Assembly (NCBI GenBank): GCA_937864205.1
Contig: CALMJB010000064.1
Span: forward strand, 1-14,608
From: an uncultured Actinomycetes bacterium
GTDB taxonomy: Bacteria > Actinomycetota > Actinomycetes > Nanopelagicales > Nanopelagicaceae
Reading direction: 5' to 3'
DNA length: 14,608 bases
The notes beneath the pieces were generated by a model. It saw only the letters and a program-made list of their open reading frames with translations. It ran no database searches and had not been told where the DNA came from. A program made the position numbers and the translations under genes. Positions 1 through 6,433 of the stretch are shown piece by piece (within the stretch, counting starts at the first letter, position 1; the number at the start of each line of letters is the position of its first letter).

Positions 1-2
1 CC

Positions 3-50
3 GAAGATATGGCAAGTGATTTAAGCAAATCGGCAACTTACATAATTTGA
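3..50 (+). CDS. 3' end of an unidentified upstream gene (partial)
   Basis: An open frame enters from the left edge and ends at TGA 48-50. Its 15 visible residues read EDMASDLSKSATYII, a plausible hydrophilic protein tail. Nothing in 15 residues identifies a family. The alternative is that this is non-coding DNA upstream of glnA, since the other two forward frames also close quickly. The 88 bases between its stop and the glnA start are enough for a promoter. Confidence 0.3.
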   Translation, partial: EDMASDLSKSATYII

Positions 51-71
51 TTAGCAAATCATCAGAATATT

Positions 72-87
72 TGCGCTTAATTGCGCA
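72..87. promoter_or_regulatory. Inverted repeat upstream of glnA, possible operator
   Basis: TGCGC-TTAATT-GCGCA has perfect 5-bp arms. It lies 14 bp before a -10-like TAACAT (101-106), so it would overlap the -35 region of a promoter starting near 113. It does not resemble the GlnR or AmtR sites I know. Short arms make chance a real possibility. Confidence 0.25.
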
Positions 88-127
88 CAAAATAGAGATT
101 TAACATTGCCGTAACTCAGCCGGGGTT

Positions 128-133
128 TACTTT
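128..133 (+). promoter_or_regulatory. Candidate -10 element of glnA (near-leaderless)
   Basis: TACTTT lies 5 nt before the ATG at 139, one base short of the TANNNT-6 nt-ATG layout seen at four other ORFs here. No Shine-Dalgarno sequence precedes the ATG. An alternative -10, TAACAT at 101-106, would give a leader of about 26 nt. The two cannot be separated by reading alone. Confidence 0.3.
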
Positions 134-138
134 GCCCT

Positions 139-1470
139 ATGAATTCCCCGCAAGATAAAAACGACTTCGATAAGCAACAAGAAAGACAAAAAGAATTTGT
201 CTTAAAGACGATTGAAGAGCGAAATATTCGCTTCATCAGACTTTGGTTTACCGATGTGCTCGGATTTTTAAAATCAGTTGCGATTGCACCAGCGGAATTA
301 GAAAATGCCTTTGCCGAAGGAATTGGTTTTGATGGCTCATCAATTCAAGGTTTTGCACGAGTTACCGAATCGGATATGTTGGCAAAACCAGATCCAGCCA
401 CTTTTTCTATTTTGCCATGGCGAACTGAGGCGCCAGGAGCGGCCAGAATGTTTTGCGATATTTACCGGCCCGATGGTTCCGCCGCAGCGGTTGATCCGCG
501 CCAAGTTTTAAAACGAACTTTGCAATCAGCGGCGCAAATGGGTTACACCTGTTACACACATCCAGAAATCGAATTCTTCTTATTTAAAGAGGAACCAAAG
601 GAAAATTCTCGACCAATTCCAGTTGATTCTGCCGGATATTTCGATCACACCCCATCAATGGTTGGCCATGATTTTCGTCGCGCCGCAATTACTTTATTAG
701 AAGCGATGGGAGTTTCAGTTGAGTTTTCTCATCATGAAGGCGCTCCTGGTCAACAAGAAATTGATTTGCGATATGCCGATGCACTTTCTACCGCCGACAA
801 CATCATGACATTTCGCCATGTTGTGAAAGAGGTTGCGCTTGAACAAGGTTTCTTCGCATCGTTTATGCCAAAACCATTTACCGAGTTTCCCGGTTCAGCT
901 ATGCATACGCACCTTTCACTATTTTCTGGAGAAACAAATGCATTCTTTGACGCTGGTGCGCCGATGCAATTATCAAAAATCGGCCGTTCTTTTATTGCTG
1001 GATTAATTAAGCATGCGCCAGAAATTTGCGCGATTACAAATCAATGGGTCAATTCTTATAAACGAATCACCGGTGGTGGGGAAGCACCGGCTTTTGCAAC
1101 ATGGGCACAATCTGATCGAAATGCAATGGTGCGAATTCCAACTTATAAACCGAAAAAAGAAGCATCAACTCGAATTGAAATTCGAACTCCAGATTCAGCT
1201 TGCAACCCTTATCTTACTTTCGCCGTGATTATTGCCGCTGGATTACAAGGAATTAAATCTAAATATGAGTTAACCGAAAATACAAAACCGCAGGCGTTGC
1301 CAACAGATTTAGCCGAGGCGATTGCCGCGATGGAAAAGAGTGAATTAGTTAGAAACACTTTAGGAGAAGAGGTATTTGAATTCGTTTTGGCAAATAAGCG
1401 TGCCGAATGGGATCAGTACCGTAATCAAGTCAGCGCATTTGAATTAAATCGATATTTGTCTGTGCTCTGA
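139..1470 (+). CDS. glnA2: Type I glutamine synthetase, GlnA2-like
   Basis: ATP-dependent ligation of ammonia to the gamma-carboxyl of glutamate, or of a related amine, in the cytoplasm. Conserved GS features run in order: DGSS (65-68), HPEIEFF with metal-binding glutamates (141-147), HHEGAPGQQEID (198-209), the HTHLSL histidine (256-261), NSYKR (305-309) and RIEIRTPD (345-352). From memory it follows mycobacterial GlnA2 almost residue for residue from RQKEFVL (16-22) onward, rather than GlnA1. It carries about 14 extra N-terminal residues, with no internal start to replace ATG 139. It is about 15 residues shorter just after residue 378, in the loop that holds the adenylylated tyrosine in GlnA1, so it should not be controlled by GlnE. 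Some actinobacterial GlnA2-4 proteins glutamylate polyamines or ethanolamine instead of ammonia, so glutamine synthesis is likely but not proven. 443 residues. Confidence 0.93.
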   Translation: MNSPQDKNDFDKQQERQKEFVLKTIEERNIRFIRLWFTDVLGFLKSVAIAPAELENAFAEGIGFDGSSIQGFARVTESDMLAKPDPATFSILPWRTEAPGAARMFCDIYRPDGSAAAVDPRQVLKRTLQSAAQMGYTCYTHPEIEFFLFKEEPKENSRPIPVDSAGYFDHTPSMVGHDFRRAAITLLEAMGVSVEFSHHEGAPGQQEIDLRYADALSTADNIMTFRHVVKEVALEQGFFASFMPKPFTEFPGSAMHTHLSLFSGETNAFFDAGAPMQLSKIGRSFIAGLIKHAPEICAITNQWVNSYKRITGGGEAPAFATWAQSDRNAMVRIPTYKPKKEASTRIEIRTPDSACNPYLTFAVIIAAGLQGIKSKYELTENTKPQALPTDLAEAIAAMEKSELVRNTLGEEVFEFVLANKRAEWDQYRNQVSAFELNRYLSVL

Positions 1471-1494
1471 CACTTTTTTATTTAAAATTACGGA

Positions 1495-1514
1495 GAAAAG
1501 AATCGAAAAGAATC
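1495..1514 (+). repeat. Tandem direct repeat of a decamer upstream of the DUF4389 gene
   Basis: GAAAAGAATC occurs twice back to back (1495-1504 and 1505-1514), ending 32 bp before the -10 TAGAAT of the next gene. This is where an activator site or an UP-like A-rich element would sit. It may equally be a slippage duplication. Confidence 0.4.
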
Positions 1515-1546
1515 AATGTAAAAATGAATAAATACTGCAAATTGGC

Positions 1547-1552
1547 TAGAAT
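1547..1552 (+). promoter_or_regulatory. -10 element of a leaderless promoter for the DUF4389 gene
   Basis: TAGAAT is followed by exactly 6 nt and then ATG 1559, so transcription should begin at the A of the start codon. There is no ribosome-binding site at the right distance and no recognisable -35. Confidence 0.6.
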
Positions 1553-1558
1553 TTAAAG

Positions 1559-2173
1559 ATGGCAGCTGAACCAACAAATCAAGCAAATCAAATCCGAACT
1601 CAGATTAATGTTGATCTAACCAATCGCGATAAACAAACCGCGCTACTGCGTATTTTCTTGGTAATTCCGCCATTGATTTTCCTTTTTACCTTCTCTTCAA
1701 ATGTAAATGTCGGCATCTTCGCAAGCGTAGGTGGGTTTTTATTTTTCCCATCATTATTAGCAATGGTATTTCGCGGGGTTTATCCATCATATTGCTTGGC
1801 TTACAACAAGGCCTATCTATCTTTATCTAATCGGGTGACCGCTTACATGTTGCTTTTGACCGACCAGTATCCATCAATTGAAGAAAACAGTTCTGTCACG
1901 CTCACTTATCCAGAGATTGATGGCGGCAAGAAATTAAGTCGCGGTATGCCGCTGGTTAAATGGTTTTTAGCGATTCCACTTTATGTAGTCGGAATTATTT
2001 ATGCAGTAGTGGCATTCGTACTTACCTTTGTAGCTTGGATAAATATTTTGCTGAAAGGTACATACTCTGAAAAAACTGCTGAGTTTGTTGTCAATGTAAT
2101 TGCATTCTGGAATCGGGTATATGGATATGCATTTATGTTAGTTACCGACGATTACCCATCCTTCGTTTTGTAG
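1559..2173 (+). CDS. DUF4389 domain membrane protein
   Basis: Integral membrane protein of unknown function, 204 residues. Hydrophobic segments lie at about 29-46, 50-72 and 132-163 (the last may be two helices). The motif N-R-V-x-x-Y-x-x-(x)-L-(L/V)-T-D-x-Y-P-S occurs twice, at 91-106 and at 185-201, each after a membrane block. This doubled signature is how I recognise DUF4389. The N-terminal 25 residues are polar. It sits alone between glnA and the leuA leader, with its own leaderless promoter. Its stop (2171-2173) nearly touches the -10 of the leuA leader. Start ATG 1559 is supported by the promoter spacing. Role unknown; nothing here ties it functionally to either neighbour. Confidence 0.8.
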   Translation: MAAEPTNQANQIRTQINVDLTNRDKQTALLRIFLVIPPLIFLFTFSSNVNVGIFASVGGFLFFPSLLAMVFRGVYPSYCLAYNKAYLSLSNRVTAYMLLLTDQYPSIEENSSVTLTYPEIDGGKKLSRGMPLVKWFLAIPLYVVGIIYAVVAFVLTFVAWINILLKGTYSEKTAEFVVNVIAFWNRVYGYAFMLVTDDYPSFVL

Positions 2174-2175
2174 GC

Positions 2176-2181
2176 TAACCT
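2176..2181 (+). promoter_or_regulatory. -10 element of the leuA leader transcript (leaderless)
   Basis: TAACCT ends 6 nt before ATG 2188, the first codon of the leader peptide. The predicted transcript begins at that ATG and runs about 190 nt before leuA. TAGGCT (2171-2176) is a second, worse-spaced candidate. No good -35 is visible. Confidence 0.55.
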
Positions 2182-2187
2182 TTTCCC

Positions 2188-2295
2188 ATGCAACGAATTT
2201 CGATCAACCAGTTAGGTTTAAATCTTTCAAAGCGCTCTGCGTTAAATTCGTTGACACTGCTCTCACTCTTGCTTATTTGCCGCGACGAGGCTTAA
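2188..2295 (+). CDS. leuL: leuA leader peptide (leucine-rich, 35 residues)
   Basis: A short ORF from ATG 2188 to TAA 2293-2295 encodes 35 residues, 10 of them leucine. Six of eight consecutive residues (22-29, LTLLSLLL) are leucine, followed by I-C-R-D-E-A and stop. It ends 83 nt before leuA, which encodes the first enzyme of leucine synthesis. This is the arrangement of a classical attenuator leader: ribosomes pause at the leucine codons when charged tRNA-Leu is scarce, and this decides which downstream hairpin forms. A promoter of the leaderless type used elsewhere here ends 6 nt before the ATG. Leucine codons are mixed (TTA, CTT, TTG, CTG, CTC), so total leucine charging rather than one isoacceptor would be sensed. 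The peptide itself probably has no function after synthesis. Confidence 0.85.
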   Translation: MQRISINQLGLNLSKRSALNSLTLLSLLLICRDEA

Positions 2296-2315
2296 CGCCG
2301 GTCTCCTGGTCGCGG
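2280..2315 (+). promoter_or_regulatory. leuA antiterminator stem
   Basis: CCGCGAC (2280-2286), which overlaps the Cys-Arg-Asp codons just after the leucine run, pairs perfectly with GTCGCGG (2309-2315) across a 22-nt loop. The 3' arm overlaps one arm of the terminator hairpin (2308-2312), so the two structures exclude each other. A ribosome stalled on the leucine codons leaves this stem free to form. One that reaches the stop codon covers 2280-2286 and blocks it. Pairing is read from the sequence; the switching is inferred. Confidence 0.7.
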
Positions 2316-2351
2316 GGTTTAGGTCGAACCGGCAGACCAAAAAATTTTTTT
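2300..2351 (+). terminator. leuA attenuator hairpin with T-tract
   Basis: GGTCT (2300-2304) pairs with AGACC (2334-2338), continuing inward through C-G and T-G pairs to GGTCG (2308-2312) against CGAACC (2325-2330) with one bulged A. This gives about 12 pairs with one C-C mismatch and a 12-nt loop. A competing 6-bp stem GCCGGT/ACCGGC (2297-2302/2328-2333) uses much of the same DNA. The hairpin is followed by A6 (2339-2344) then T7 (2345-2351). The A-run between stem and T-tract is not typical for an intrinsic terminator. Confidence 0.6.
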
Positions 2352-2378
2352 CAAGAGAGCAAGGATTAACAACAAATT

Positions 2379-4139
2379 ATGAGTAAAGATAATTTTCCAT
2401 CACAAATTAAATCTGGCATGCCATTTAATCGATATGGTTTTTACAACCCATTTGAAAATCTTGGTGGGGCATTTCATGAACGTACTTGGCCAACTAAAAC
2501 GATGACAAAAGCACCTAAGTGGTGCTCGGTGGATCTGCGCGATGGTAATCAGGCGCTGATTGATCCGATGGATTCAAATCGCAAATTAGCGATGTTTAAA
2601 TTATTGGTGCAAATGGGATACAAAGAGATTGAAGTTGGTTTTCCAGCCGCTAGTCAGACTGATTTTGATTTCATCCGCAAAATTATCGAAGATGGCTTGA
2701 TTCCAGATGATGTAATCATTCAAGTGCTTACACAAGCACGTGAACCGTTGATAAAGCGCACTTTTGAATCAATCAAAGGCGCAAAATCGGCAATCGTTCA
2801 TCTATATAACTCCACTTCAACTCTGCAACGTCGAGTGGTATTCGGACAAGATAAAGCTGGCATTAAAAAAATTGCCACCGATGGAGCAAAGATCTGTGCC
2901 GATTTGATTTCATCTGTGGCAAACACGAAAGTATCTTTTGAATATTCACCTGAGTCATATACCGGAACCGAATTAGAGTTTGCTTTGGAAGTTTGTAATG
3001 CCGTAAATGATGTATGGCAGCCAACTTCAAGTTGGAAGACCATCATGAATTTACCAGCCACGGTTGAGATGGCCACTCCAAATATCTATGCCGATTCCAT
3101 TGAATGGATGAGTCGAAATTTAAATAATCGAGATGCGGTTGTGTTATCACTTCACCCTCATAACGATCGTGGTACCGGAGTTGCCGCAGCCGAATTGGCT
3201 TACTTAGCCGGCGCAGATCGCATTGAAGGAACTTTATTTGGAAATGGTGAACGCACCGGAAATGTTTGCTTAATTACTTTGGGATTGAATTTGTTAAGTC
3301 ATGGAATTGATCCGCAAATTGATTTCTCAAATATCGATGAAGTGCGTCGTACCGTTGAATACTGCAATCAATTGCGGGTGCCAGAGCGACATCCTTATGG
3401 CGGAGATTTAGTTTTCACTGCATTCTCTGGTTCACATCAAGATGCGATCAAAAAAGGTTTTGAACATCTAGAAAAAGATGCCAAAGCTGCTGGTAAAACT
3501 AAAGAACAAATGACTTGGGCTATTCCTTATTTACCAATTGATCCAAAAGATATCGGTCGTTCATATGAAGCCGTAGTTCGGGTGAACAGCCAATCTGGAA
3601 AAGGTGGCGTTGCATATTTAATGAAGTCTGAGCACCATCTAGATTTGCCACGTCGTTTGCAAATTGAATTTAGCCAGATTATTCAAGCCAAAACCGATTC
3701 AGAAGGTGGCGAAGTAACTCCAGCCCAGATGTGGCAGGTGTTTGAAGATGAGTATTTACCTGCGAAAGAGAATCAATGGGGCAGATTTAGATTATCTGGA
3801 ATGTCACAGTCATCGCATCTAGATGAAGATGTGAAATTAACAATTGATATTTTAGATAACGGCAAAATGCAAAAATTGACTGGAACTGGAAATGGTCCGA
3901 TTGCTGCATTGCTAACAATTCTAAATAGTTATGAATCTTCACTTGAACTTAGAGTGCTCGATTATTACGAACATGCGATGAGCGCCGGTGGCGATGCCAA
4001 AGCAGCGGCTTATTTAGAGTGCGAAATCGCCGGTCGAATTTATTGGGGAGTTGGAATTGATCCAAGTACAACCACAGCTTCGTTAAAAGCGGTTGTGTCG
4101 GCGGTCAATCGCGCAGTTCGAATTCATCAGTACCAGTAA
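2379..4139 (+). CDS. leuA: 2-isopropylmalate synthase
   Basis: Condenses acetyl-CoA with 2-ketoisovalerate, the committed step of leucine synthesis, in the cytoplasm. 586 residues, the long form found in actinobacteria and yeast. The TIM-barrel domain carries LRDGNQ (53-58), which includes a metal-binding aspartate, HPHNDRGTG (259-267) with the two metal-binding histidines, and GNGERTGN (288-295). The C-terminal LeuA allosteric domain is present (about 430-586), with GTGNGPI at 501-507, so leucine feedback inhibition is expected. ATG 2379 is the natural start. AAGGA at 2361-2365 is 13 nt away, far for a ribosome-binding site. Transcription is probably controlled by the leader attenuator upstream. 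recO starts 9 nt after its stop, so the two are probably co-transcribed. Complete, with no damaged motif. Confidence 0.97.
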   Translation: MSKDNFPSQIKSGMPFNRYGFYNPFENLGGAFHERTWPTKTMTKAPKWCSVDLRDGNQALIDPMDSNRKLAMFKLLVQMGYKEIEVGFPAASQTDFDFIRKIIEDGLIPDDVIIQVLTQAREPLIKRTFESIKGAKSAIVHLYNSTSTLQRRVVFGQDKAGIKKIATDGAKICADLISSVANTKVSFEYSPESYTGTELEFALEVCNAVNDVWQPTSSWKTIMNLPATVEMATPNIYADSIEWMSRNLNNRDAVVLSLHPHNDRGTGVAAAELAYLAGADRIEGTLFGNGERTGNVCLITLGLNLLSHGIDPQIDFSNIDEVRRTVEYCNQLRVPERHPYGGDLVFTAFSGSHQDAIKKGFEHLEKDAKAAGKTKEQMTWAIPYLPIDPKDIGRSYEAVVRVNSQSGKGGVAYLMKSEHHLDLPRRLQIEFSQIIQAKTDSEGGEVTPAQMWQVFEDEYLPAKENQWGRFRLSGMSQSSHLDEDVKLTIDILDNGKMQKLTGTGNGPIAALLTILNSYESSLELRVLDYYEHAMSAGGDAKAAAYLECEIAGRIYWGVGIDPSTTTASLKAVVSAVNRAVRIHQYQ

Positions 4140-4148
4140 TTTAAGGGC

Positions 4149-4907
4149 GTGAGTCTCTATCGCGATGTGGCAATCGTGCTGCGCACTCAAAAATTAGGCG
4201 AGGCAGATCGAATCATCACATTGTTTACTCGAAATCACGGTCGAGTGAAAGCGGTAGCAAAAGGAGTTCGTCGAACTAAATCAAGATTTGGTGCCAGGTT
4301 AGAACCAGCAAGTTATATCGATTTACAACTTTATACCGGTCGCAATTTAGACACGATTACGCAAGTTGAAGCACTAGAAAATTTTGGCGATATTTTGTCA
4401 GCTGATTATCAACAATGGACAATTGCCAGTGCAATTTTGGAAGCGGCCGAACGTTTCACAGTGCAAGAGCATGAACCAGCGGTGCAACAATTCTTATTAT
4501 TGCTCGGTTCATTAAACGCGCTGGCCAAACAAAATTATGACGCTTCATTGATTCTGGATGCTTATCTATTACGTTCTCTTTCGGTGGCCGGTTACGCACC
4601 ATCTTTAACAATTTGCTCGCTCTGTCAAAAACCTGGTCCGCACAAATACTTTTCATTGCAAGGTGGTGGATCAGTTTGTATTGACTGTAAGAGCACCGCT
4701 TCGGCAACTCCGAAACCAGAGACGCTAGATTTAATGGCTAATCTTTTGACTGGTAATTGGGCTGGCGCAGTGCAAAGTGAGAGCAAATTTCGGCAAGAGG
4801 CTTCGGGTTTAATCGCTGCCTACTTGCAATGGCATCTAGAGCGTGGACTAAAGTCTTTACCACTAGTAGAGCGAGTTAATAAACAAGTAAGTGAGCCGGT
4901 TAAATAA
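4149..4907 (+). CDS. recO: DNA repair protein RecO
   Basis: Recombination mediator of the RecFOR pathway: binds single-stranded DNA and RecR and helps load RecA at gaps. 252 residues. An N-terminal OB-fold (about 1-80, with KLGEADRIITLFTR at 15-28 and KGVRR-TKSRFGARLEP at 38-53) is followed by a helical C-terminal part with a four-cysteine zinc site, C156-x2-C159 and C177-x2-C180. The start is GTG 4149: the MSLYRD beginning lines up with the mycobacterial protein as I remember it, and no later ATG would keep the OB-fold. AAGGG lies only 1 nt before GTG, so it is not a properly spaced ribosome-binding site. Translational coupling to leuA is likely. Confidence 0.95.
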   Translation: MSLYRDVAIVLRTQKLGEADRIITLFTRNHGRVKAVAKGVRRTKSRFGARLEPASYIDLQLYTGRNLDTITQVEALENFGDILSADYQQWTIASAILEAAERFTVQEHEPAVQQFLLLLGSLNALAKQNYDASLILDAYLLRSLSVAGYAPSLTICSLCQKPGPHKYFSLQGGGSVCIDCKSTASATPKPETLDLMANLLTGNWAGAVQSESKFRQEASGLIAAYLQWHLERGLKSLPLVERVNKQVSEPVK

Positions 4908-4911
4908 ATTG

Positions 4912-4931
4912 AAAACAGATAAAAACAGATG
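4912..4931 (+). repeat. Tandem decamer repeat running into the uppS start codon
   Basis: AAAACAGATA (4912-4921) is followed at once by AAAACAGATG (4922-4931), the last three bases being the uppS ATG. The first copy carries ATA at the matching place. It probably arose by local duplication and replaces any Shine-Dalgarno sequence. Confidence 0.45.
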
Positions 4932-5702
4932 AAAACTAATCGCAAGCAGATTAAAAAACCACCCGCTCATCCAAGTGGTGCCAAGCCGCCAAAATTATCG
5001 CCATCGCAAATTCCAAAACATGTTGCGATTGTCATGGATGGAAACGGTCGTTGGGCCAAAAAACGCGGTTTACCGCGCACCGCCGGACACACCGCTGGTG
5101 AAGCTGCGCTATTAGATGTGGTTTACGGTGCAATTGAAATTGGCGTAAAGGAAATCAGCGCATTCGCATTCTCTACTGAAAATTGGCGCAGATCACCGGA
5201 AGAGGTGAGATTCTTGATGGGATTTAATCGCGTTGAAATTAGAAAACAACGAGATGAAATGAATTCGCTGGGCGTAAAAATCAAATGGATCGGCCGGCCG
5301 CAGAAACTTTGGCAATCAGTGATTGCCGAACTTAAAGAGGCAGAACGCCTTACTAAAAATAATAAGGTTTTAACTTTGAATATGTGTGTAAATTATGGTG
5401 GTCAAGCAGAAATTGTCGATGCGGTTAACTCGATTTCGCAAGATGTAAAACGCAATAAATTAAAAGCTGGAGCAATCACTGAAAAAAGTTTAAAAAAGTA
5501 CTTTTACTCTCCAAAAATGTTAGATGTAGATTTATTCTTACGTTCATCTGGCGAACAGCGAATCAGTAATTTTTTGCTATGGCAATCTGCTTACGCAGAA
5601 ATGGTTTTTATGGATGTGCTTTGGCCAGATGTAGATCGAAGAACTTTATGGCAGGCAATCGAAATCTACGCTGAACGAAATCGCAGATTCGGAAAAGCTT
5701 AA
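4929..5702 (+). CDS. uppS: Isoprenyl (polyprenyl/undecaprenyl) diphosphate synthase
   Basis: Cis-prenyltransferase adding isopentenyl units to make the long-chain polyprenyl diphosphate that carries cell-wall precursors; acts at the inner face of the membrane. 257 residues. HVAIVMDGNGRWAK (31-44) holds the catalytic Asp37. FSTENW is at 81-86 and NYGG at 155-158. DLFLRSSGEQRISNFLLWQ (201-219) binds isopentenyl diphosphate through Arg205 and Arg211. The first 29 residues are a basic, proline-rich extension found in several actinobacterial members. Product length (C50 or C55) cannot be read from sequence. It starts 21 nt after recO, and no good ribosome-binding site is visible. Its stop overlaps that of the opposing ZIP gene by 4 bases, with no terminator between them. 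Confidence 0.95.
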   Translation: MKTNRKQIKKPPAHPSGAKPPKLSPSQIPKHVAIVMDGNGRWAKKRGLPRTAGHTAGEAALLDVVYGAIEIGVKEISAFAFSTENWRRSPEEVRFLMGFNRVEIRKQRDEMNSLGVKIKWIGRPQKLWQSVIAELKEAERLTKNNKVLTLNMCVNYGGQAEIVDAVNSISQDVKRNKLKAGAITEKSLKKYFYSPKMLDVDLFLRSSGEQRISNFLLWQSAYAEMVFMDVLWPDVDRRTLWQAIEIYAERNRRFGKA

Positions 5703-6433
5703 AGATTTGAAACTAAAAGCCACATGACCAATACGCCGGTTAATGTGGTGAGCAGAGTCAATCGGGTCGGATGATTTGAATGTGCCTCCGGCAAAATATG
5801 TGATGTTGCTAAATAAATCACGATTCCAGAAAATGCCGCTAGATATAAAGATATTGCACTATCTGAAAAAGCCATTGTGGTGCCAAGCGTGGCACCGCCA
5901 ATTCGAGAAAGCGCATCGATGCCAAGCAAGAATTTCCCGCGTTTTTTCCATTGACCTAATTTCACTAAAAGCGCCACAGTATTTAAGCCATCGCTAAATG
6001 CATGTACCAACATCGCGATAAATACCGCGATACCGAGTTTTGTATCTACTTGAAATGAAAGTCCGAGCGCGACGCCATCTAAAAAGATATGCCCTGCCAT
6101 TGCCAGCGCACCAACTGATCCGGCAATTTCAAAGGCATGTGTGTGATCATGTTGATATTCAGAGTGGGCAGGCTCATGTGAGCCAAAAAATTGTTCTATA
6201 AAATGCAAAATCAAAAAACCGAGCAGCAATGCAATGGAAACTTGTGGAACATTCGCAACTTTGTTTTGGTTGGTTGCAAAAACTTCCGGCAGTAAATCAA
6301 AAGCGACTAAACCAAGTAACAAACCGGCCGATAACCCAAGGACAAGATGAAAACGATCTTTTGACTTCAAAGCCAGCATTCCACCAGCAAAAGTGGCCAA
6401 AACAGTTACCGCGGCTAGCGATATTGCAATCAT
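5699..6433 (-). CDS. ZIP family metal (probably zinc) transporter
   Basis: Inner-membrane importer of divalent metal, most likely Zn2+. 244 residues with about seven or eight hydrophobic segments. A histidine-rich cytoplasmic loop (H86, H90, H95, H97, H99) lies between the third and fourth. The fourth and fifth helices carry the metal-site pattern as H115-x3-D119-G and H144-x3-D148-G-L-N-T, with aspartate where classic ZIP proteins have glutamate (HNxPEG). HILPEAH follows at 212-218. The Asp form seems to be a recognised bacterial subfamily, so this is variation rather than damage. It sits alone on the minus strand between uppS and glyS, where Streptomyces and Mycobacterium keep zur and other zinc genes; this supports zinc as substrate. 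ATG 6433 is set by the leaderless promoter 6 nt upstream. Confidence 0.85.
   Translation of the reverse strand: MIAISLAAVTVLATFAGGMLALKSKDRFHLVLGLSAGLLLGLVAFDLLPEVFATNQNKVANVPQVSIALLLGFLILHFIEQFFGSHEPAHSEYQHDHTHAFEIAGSVGALAMAGHIFLDGVALGLSFQVDTKLGIAVFIAMLVHAFSDGLNTVALLVKLGQWKKRGKFLLGIDALSRIGGATLGTTMAFSDSAISLYLAAFSGIVIYLATSHILPEAHSNHPTRLTLLTTLTGVLVMWLLVSNL

Noticed and set aside
51..236. 61-codon minus-strand open frame over the glnA start
   Set aside because: Overlaps the strongly conserved GlnA2 coding start on the other strand. Its cysteine/serine-rich translation resembles no protein family, and it has no promoter or ribosome-binding site.
2251..2278. TTGACA (2251-2256) with TTATTT 16 bp downstream, as a promoter for leuA inside the leader ORF
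   Set aside because: The -10 half is poor. The bases are codons of the leucine run, and a transcript starting near 2285 would lack the leader peptide. Cannot be fully excluded without 5'-end mapping.
6079..6091. Aspartate in place of glutamate in the ZIP metal motifs as a sign of inactivation
   Set aside because: Both helices carry the same H-x3-D-G form and the rest of the fold is whole, which fits a functional subfamily.
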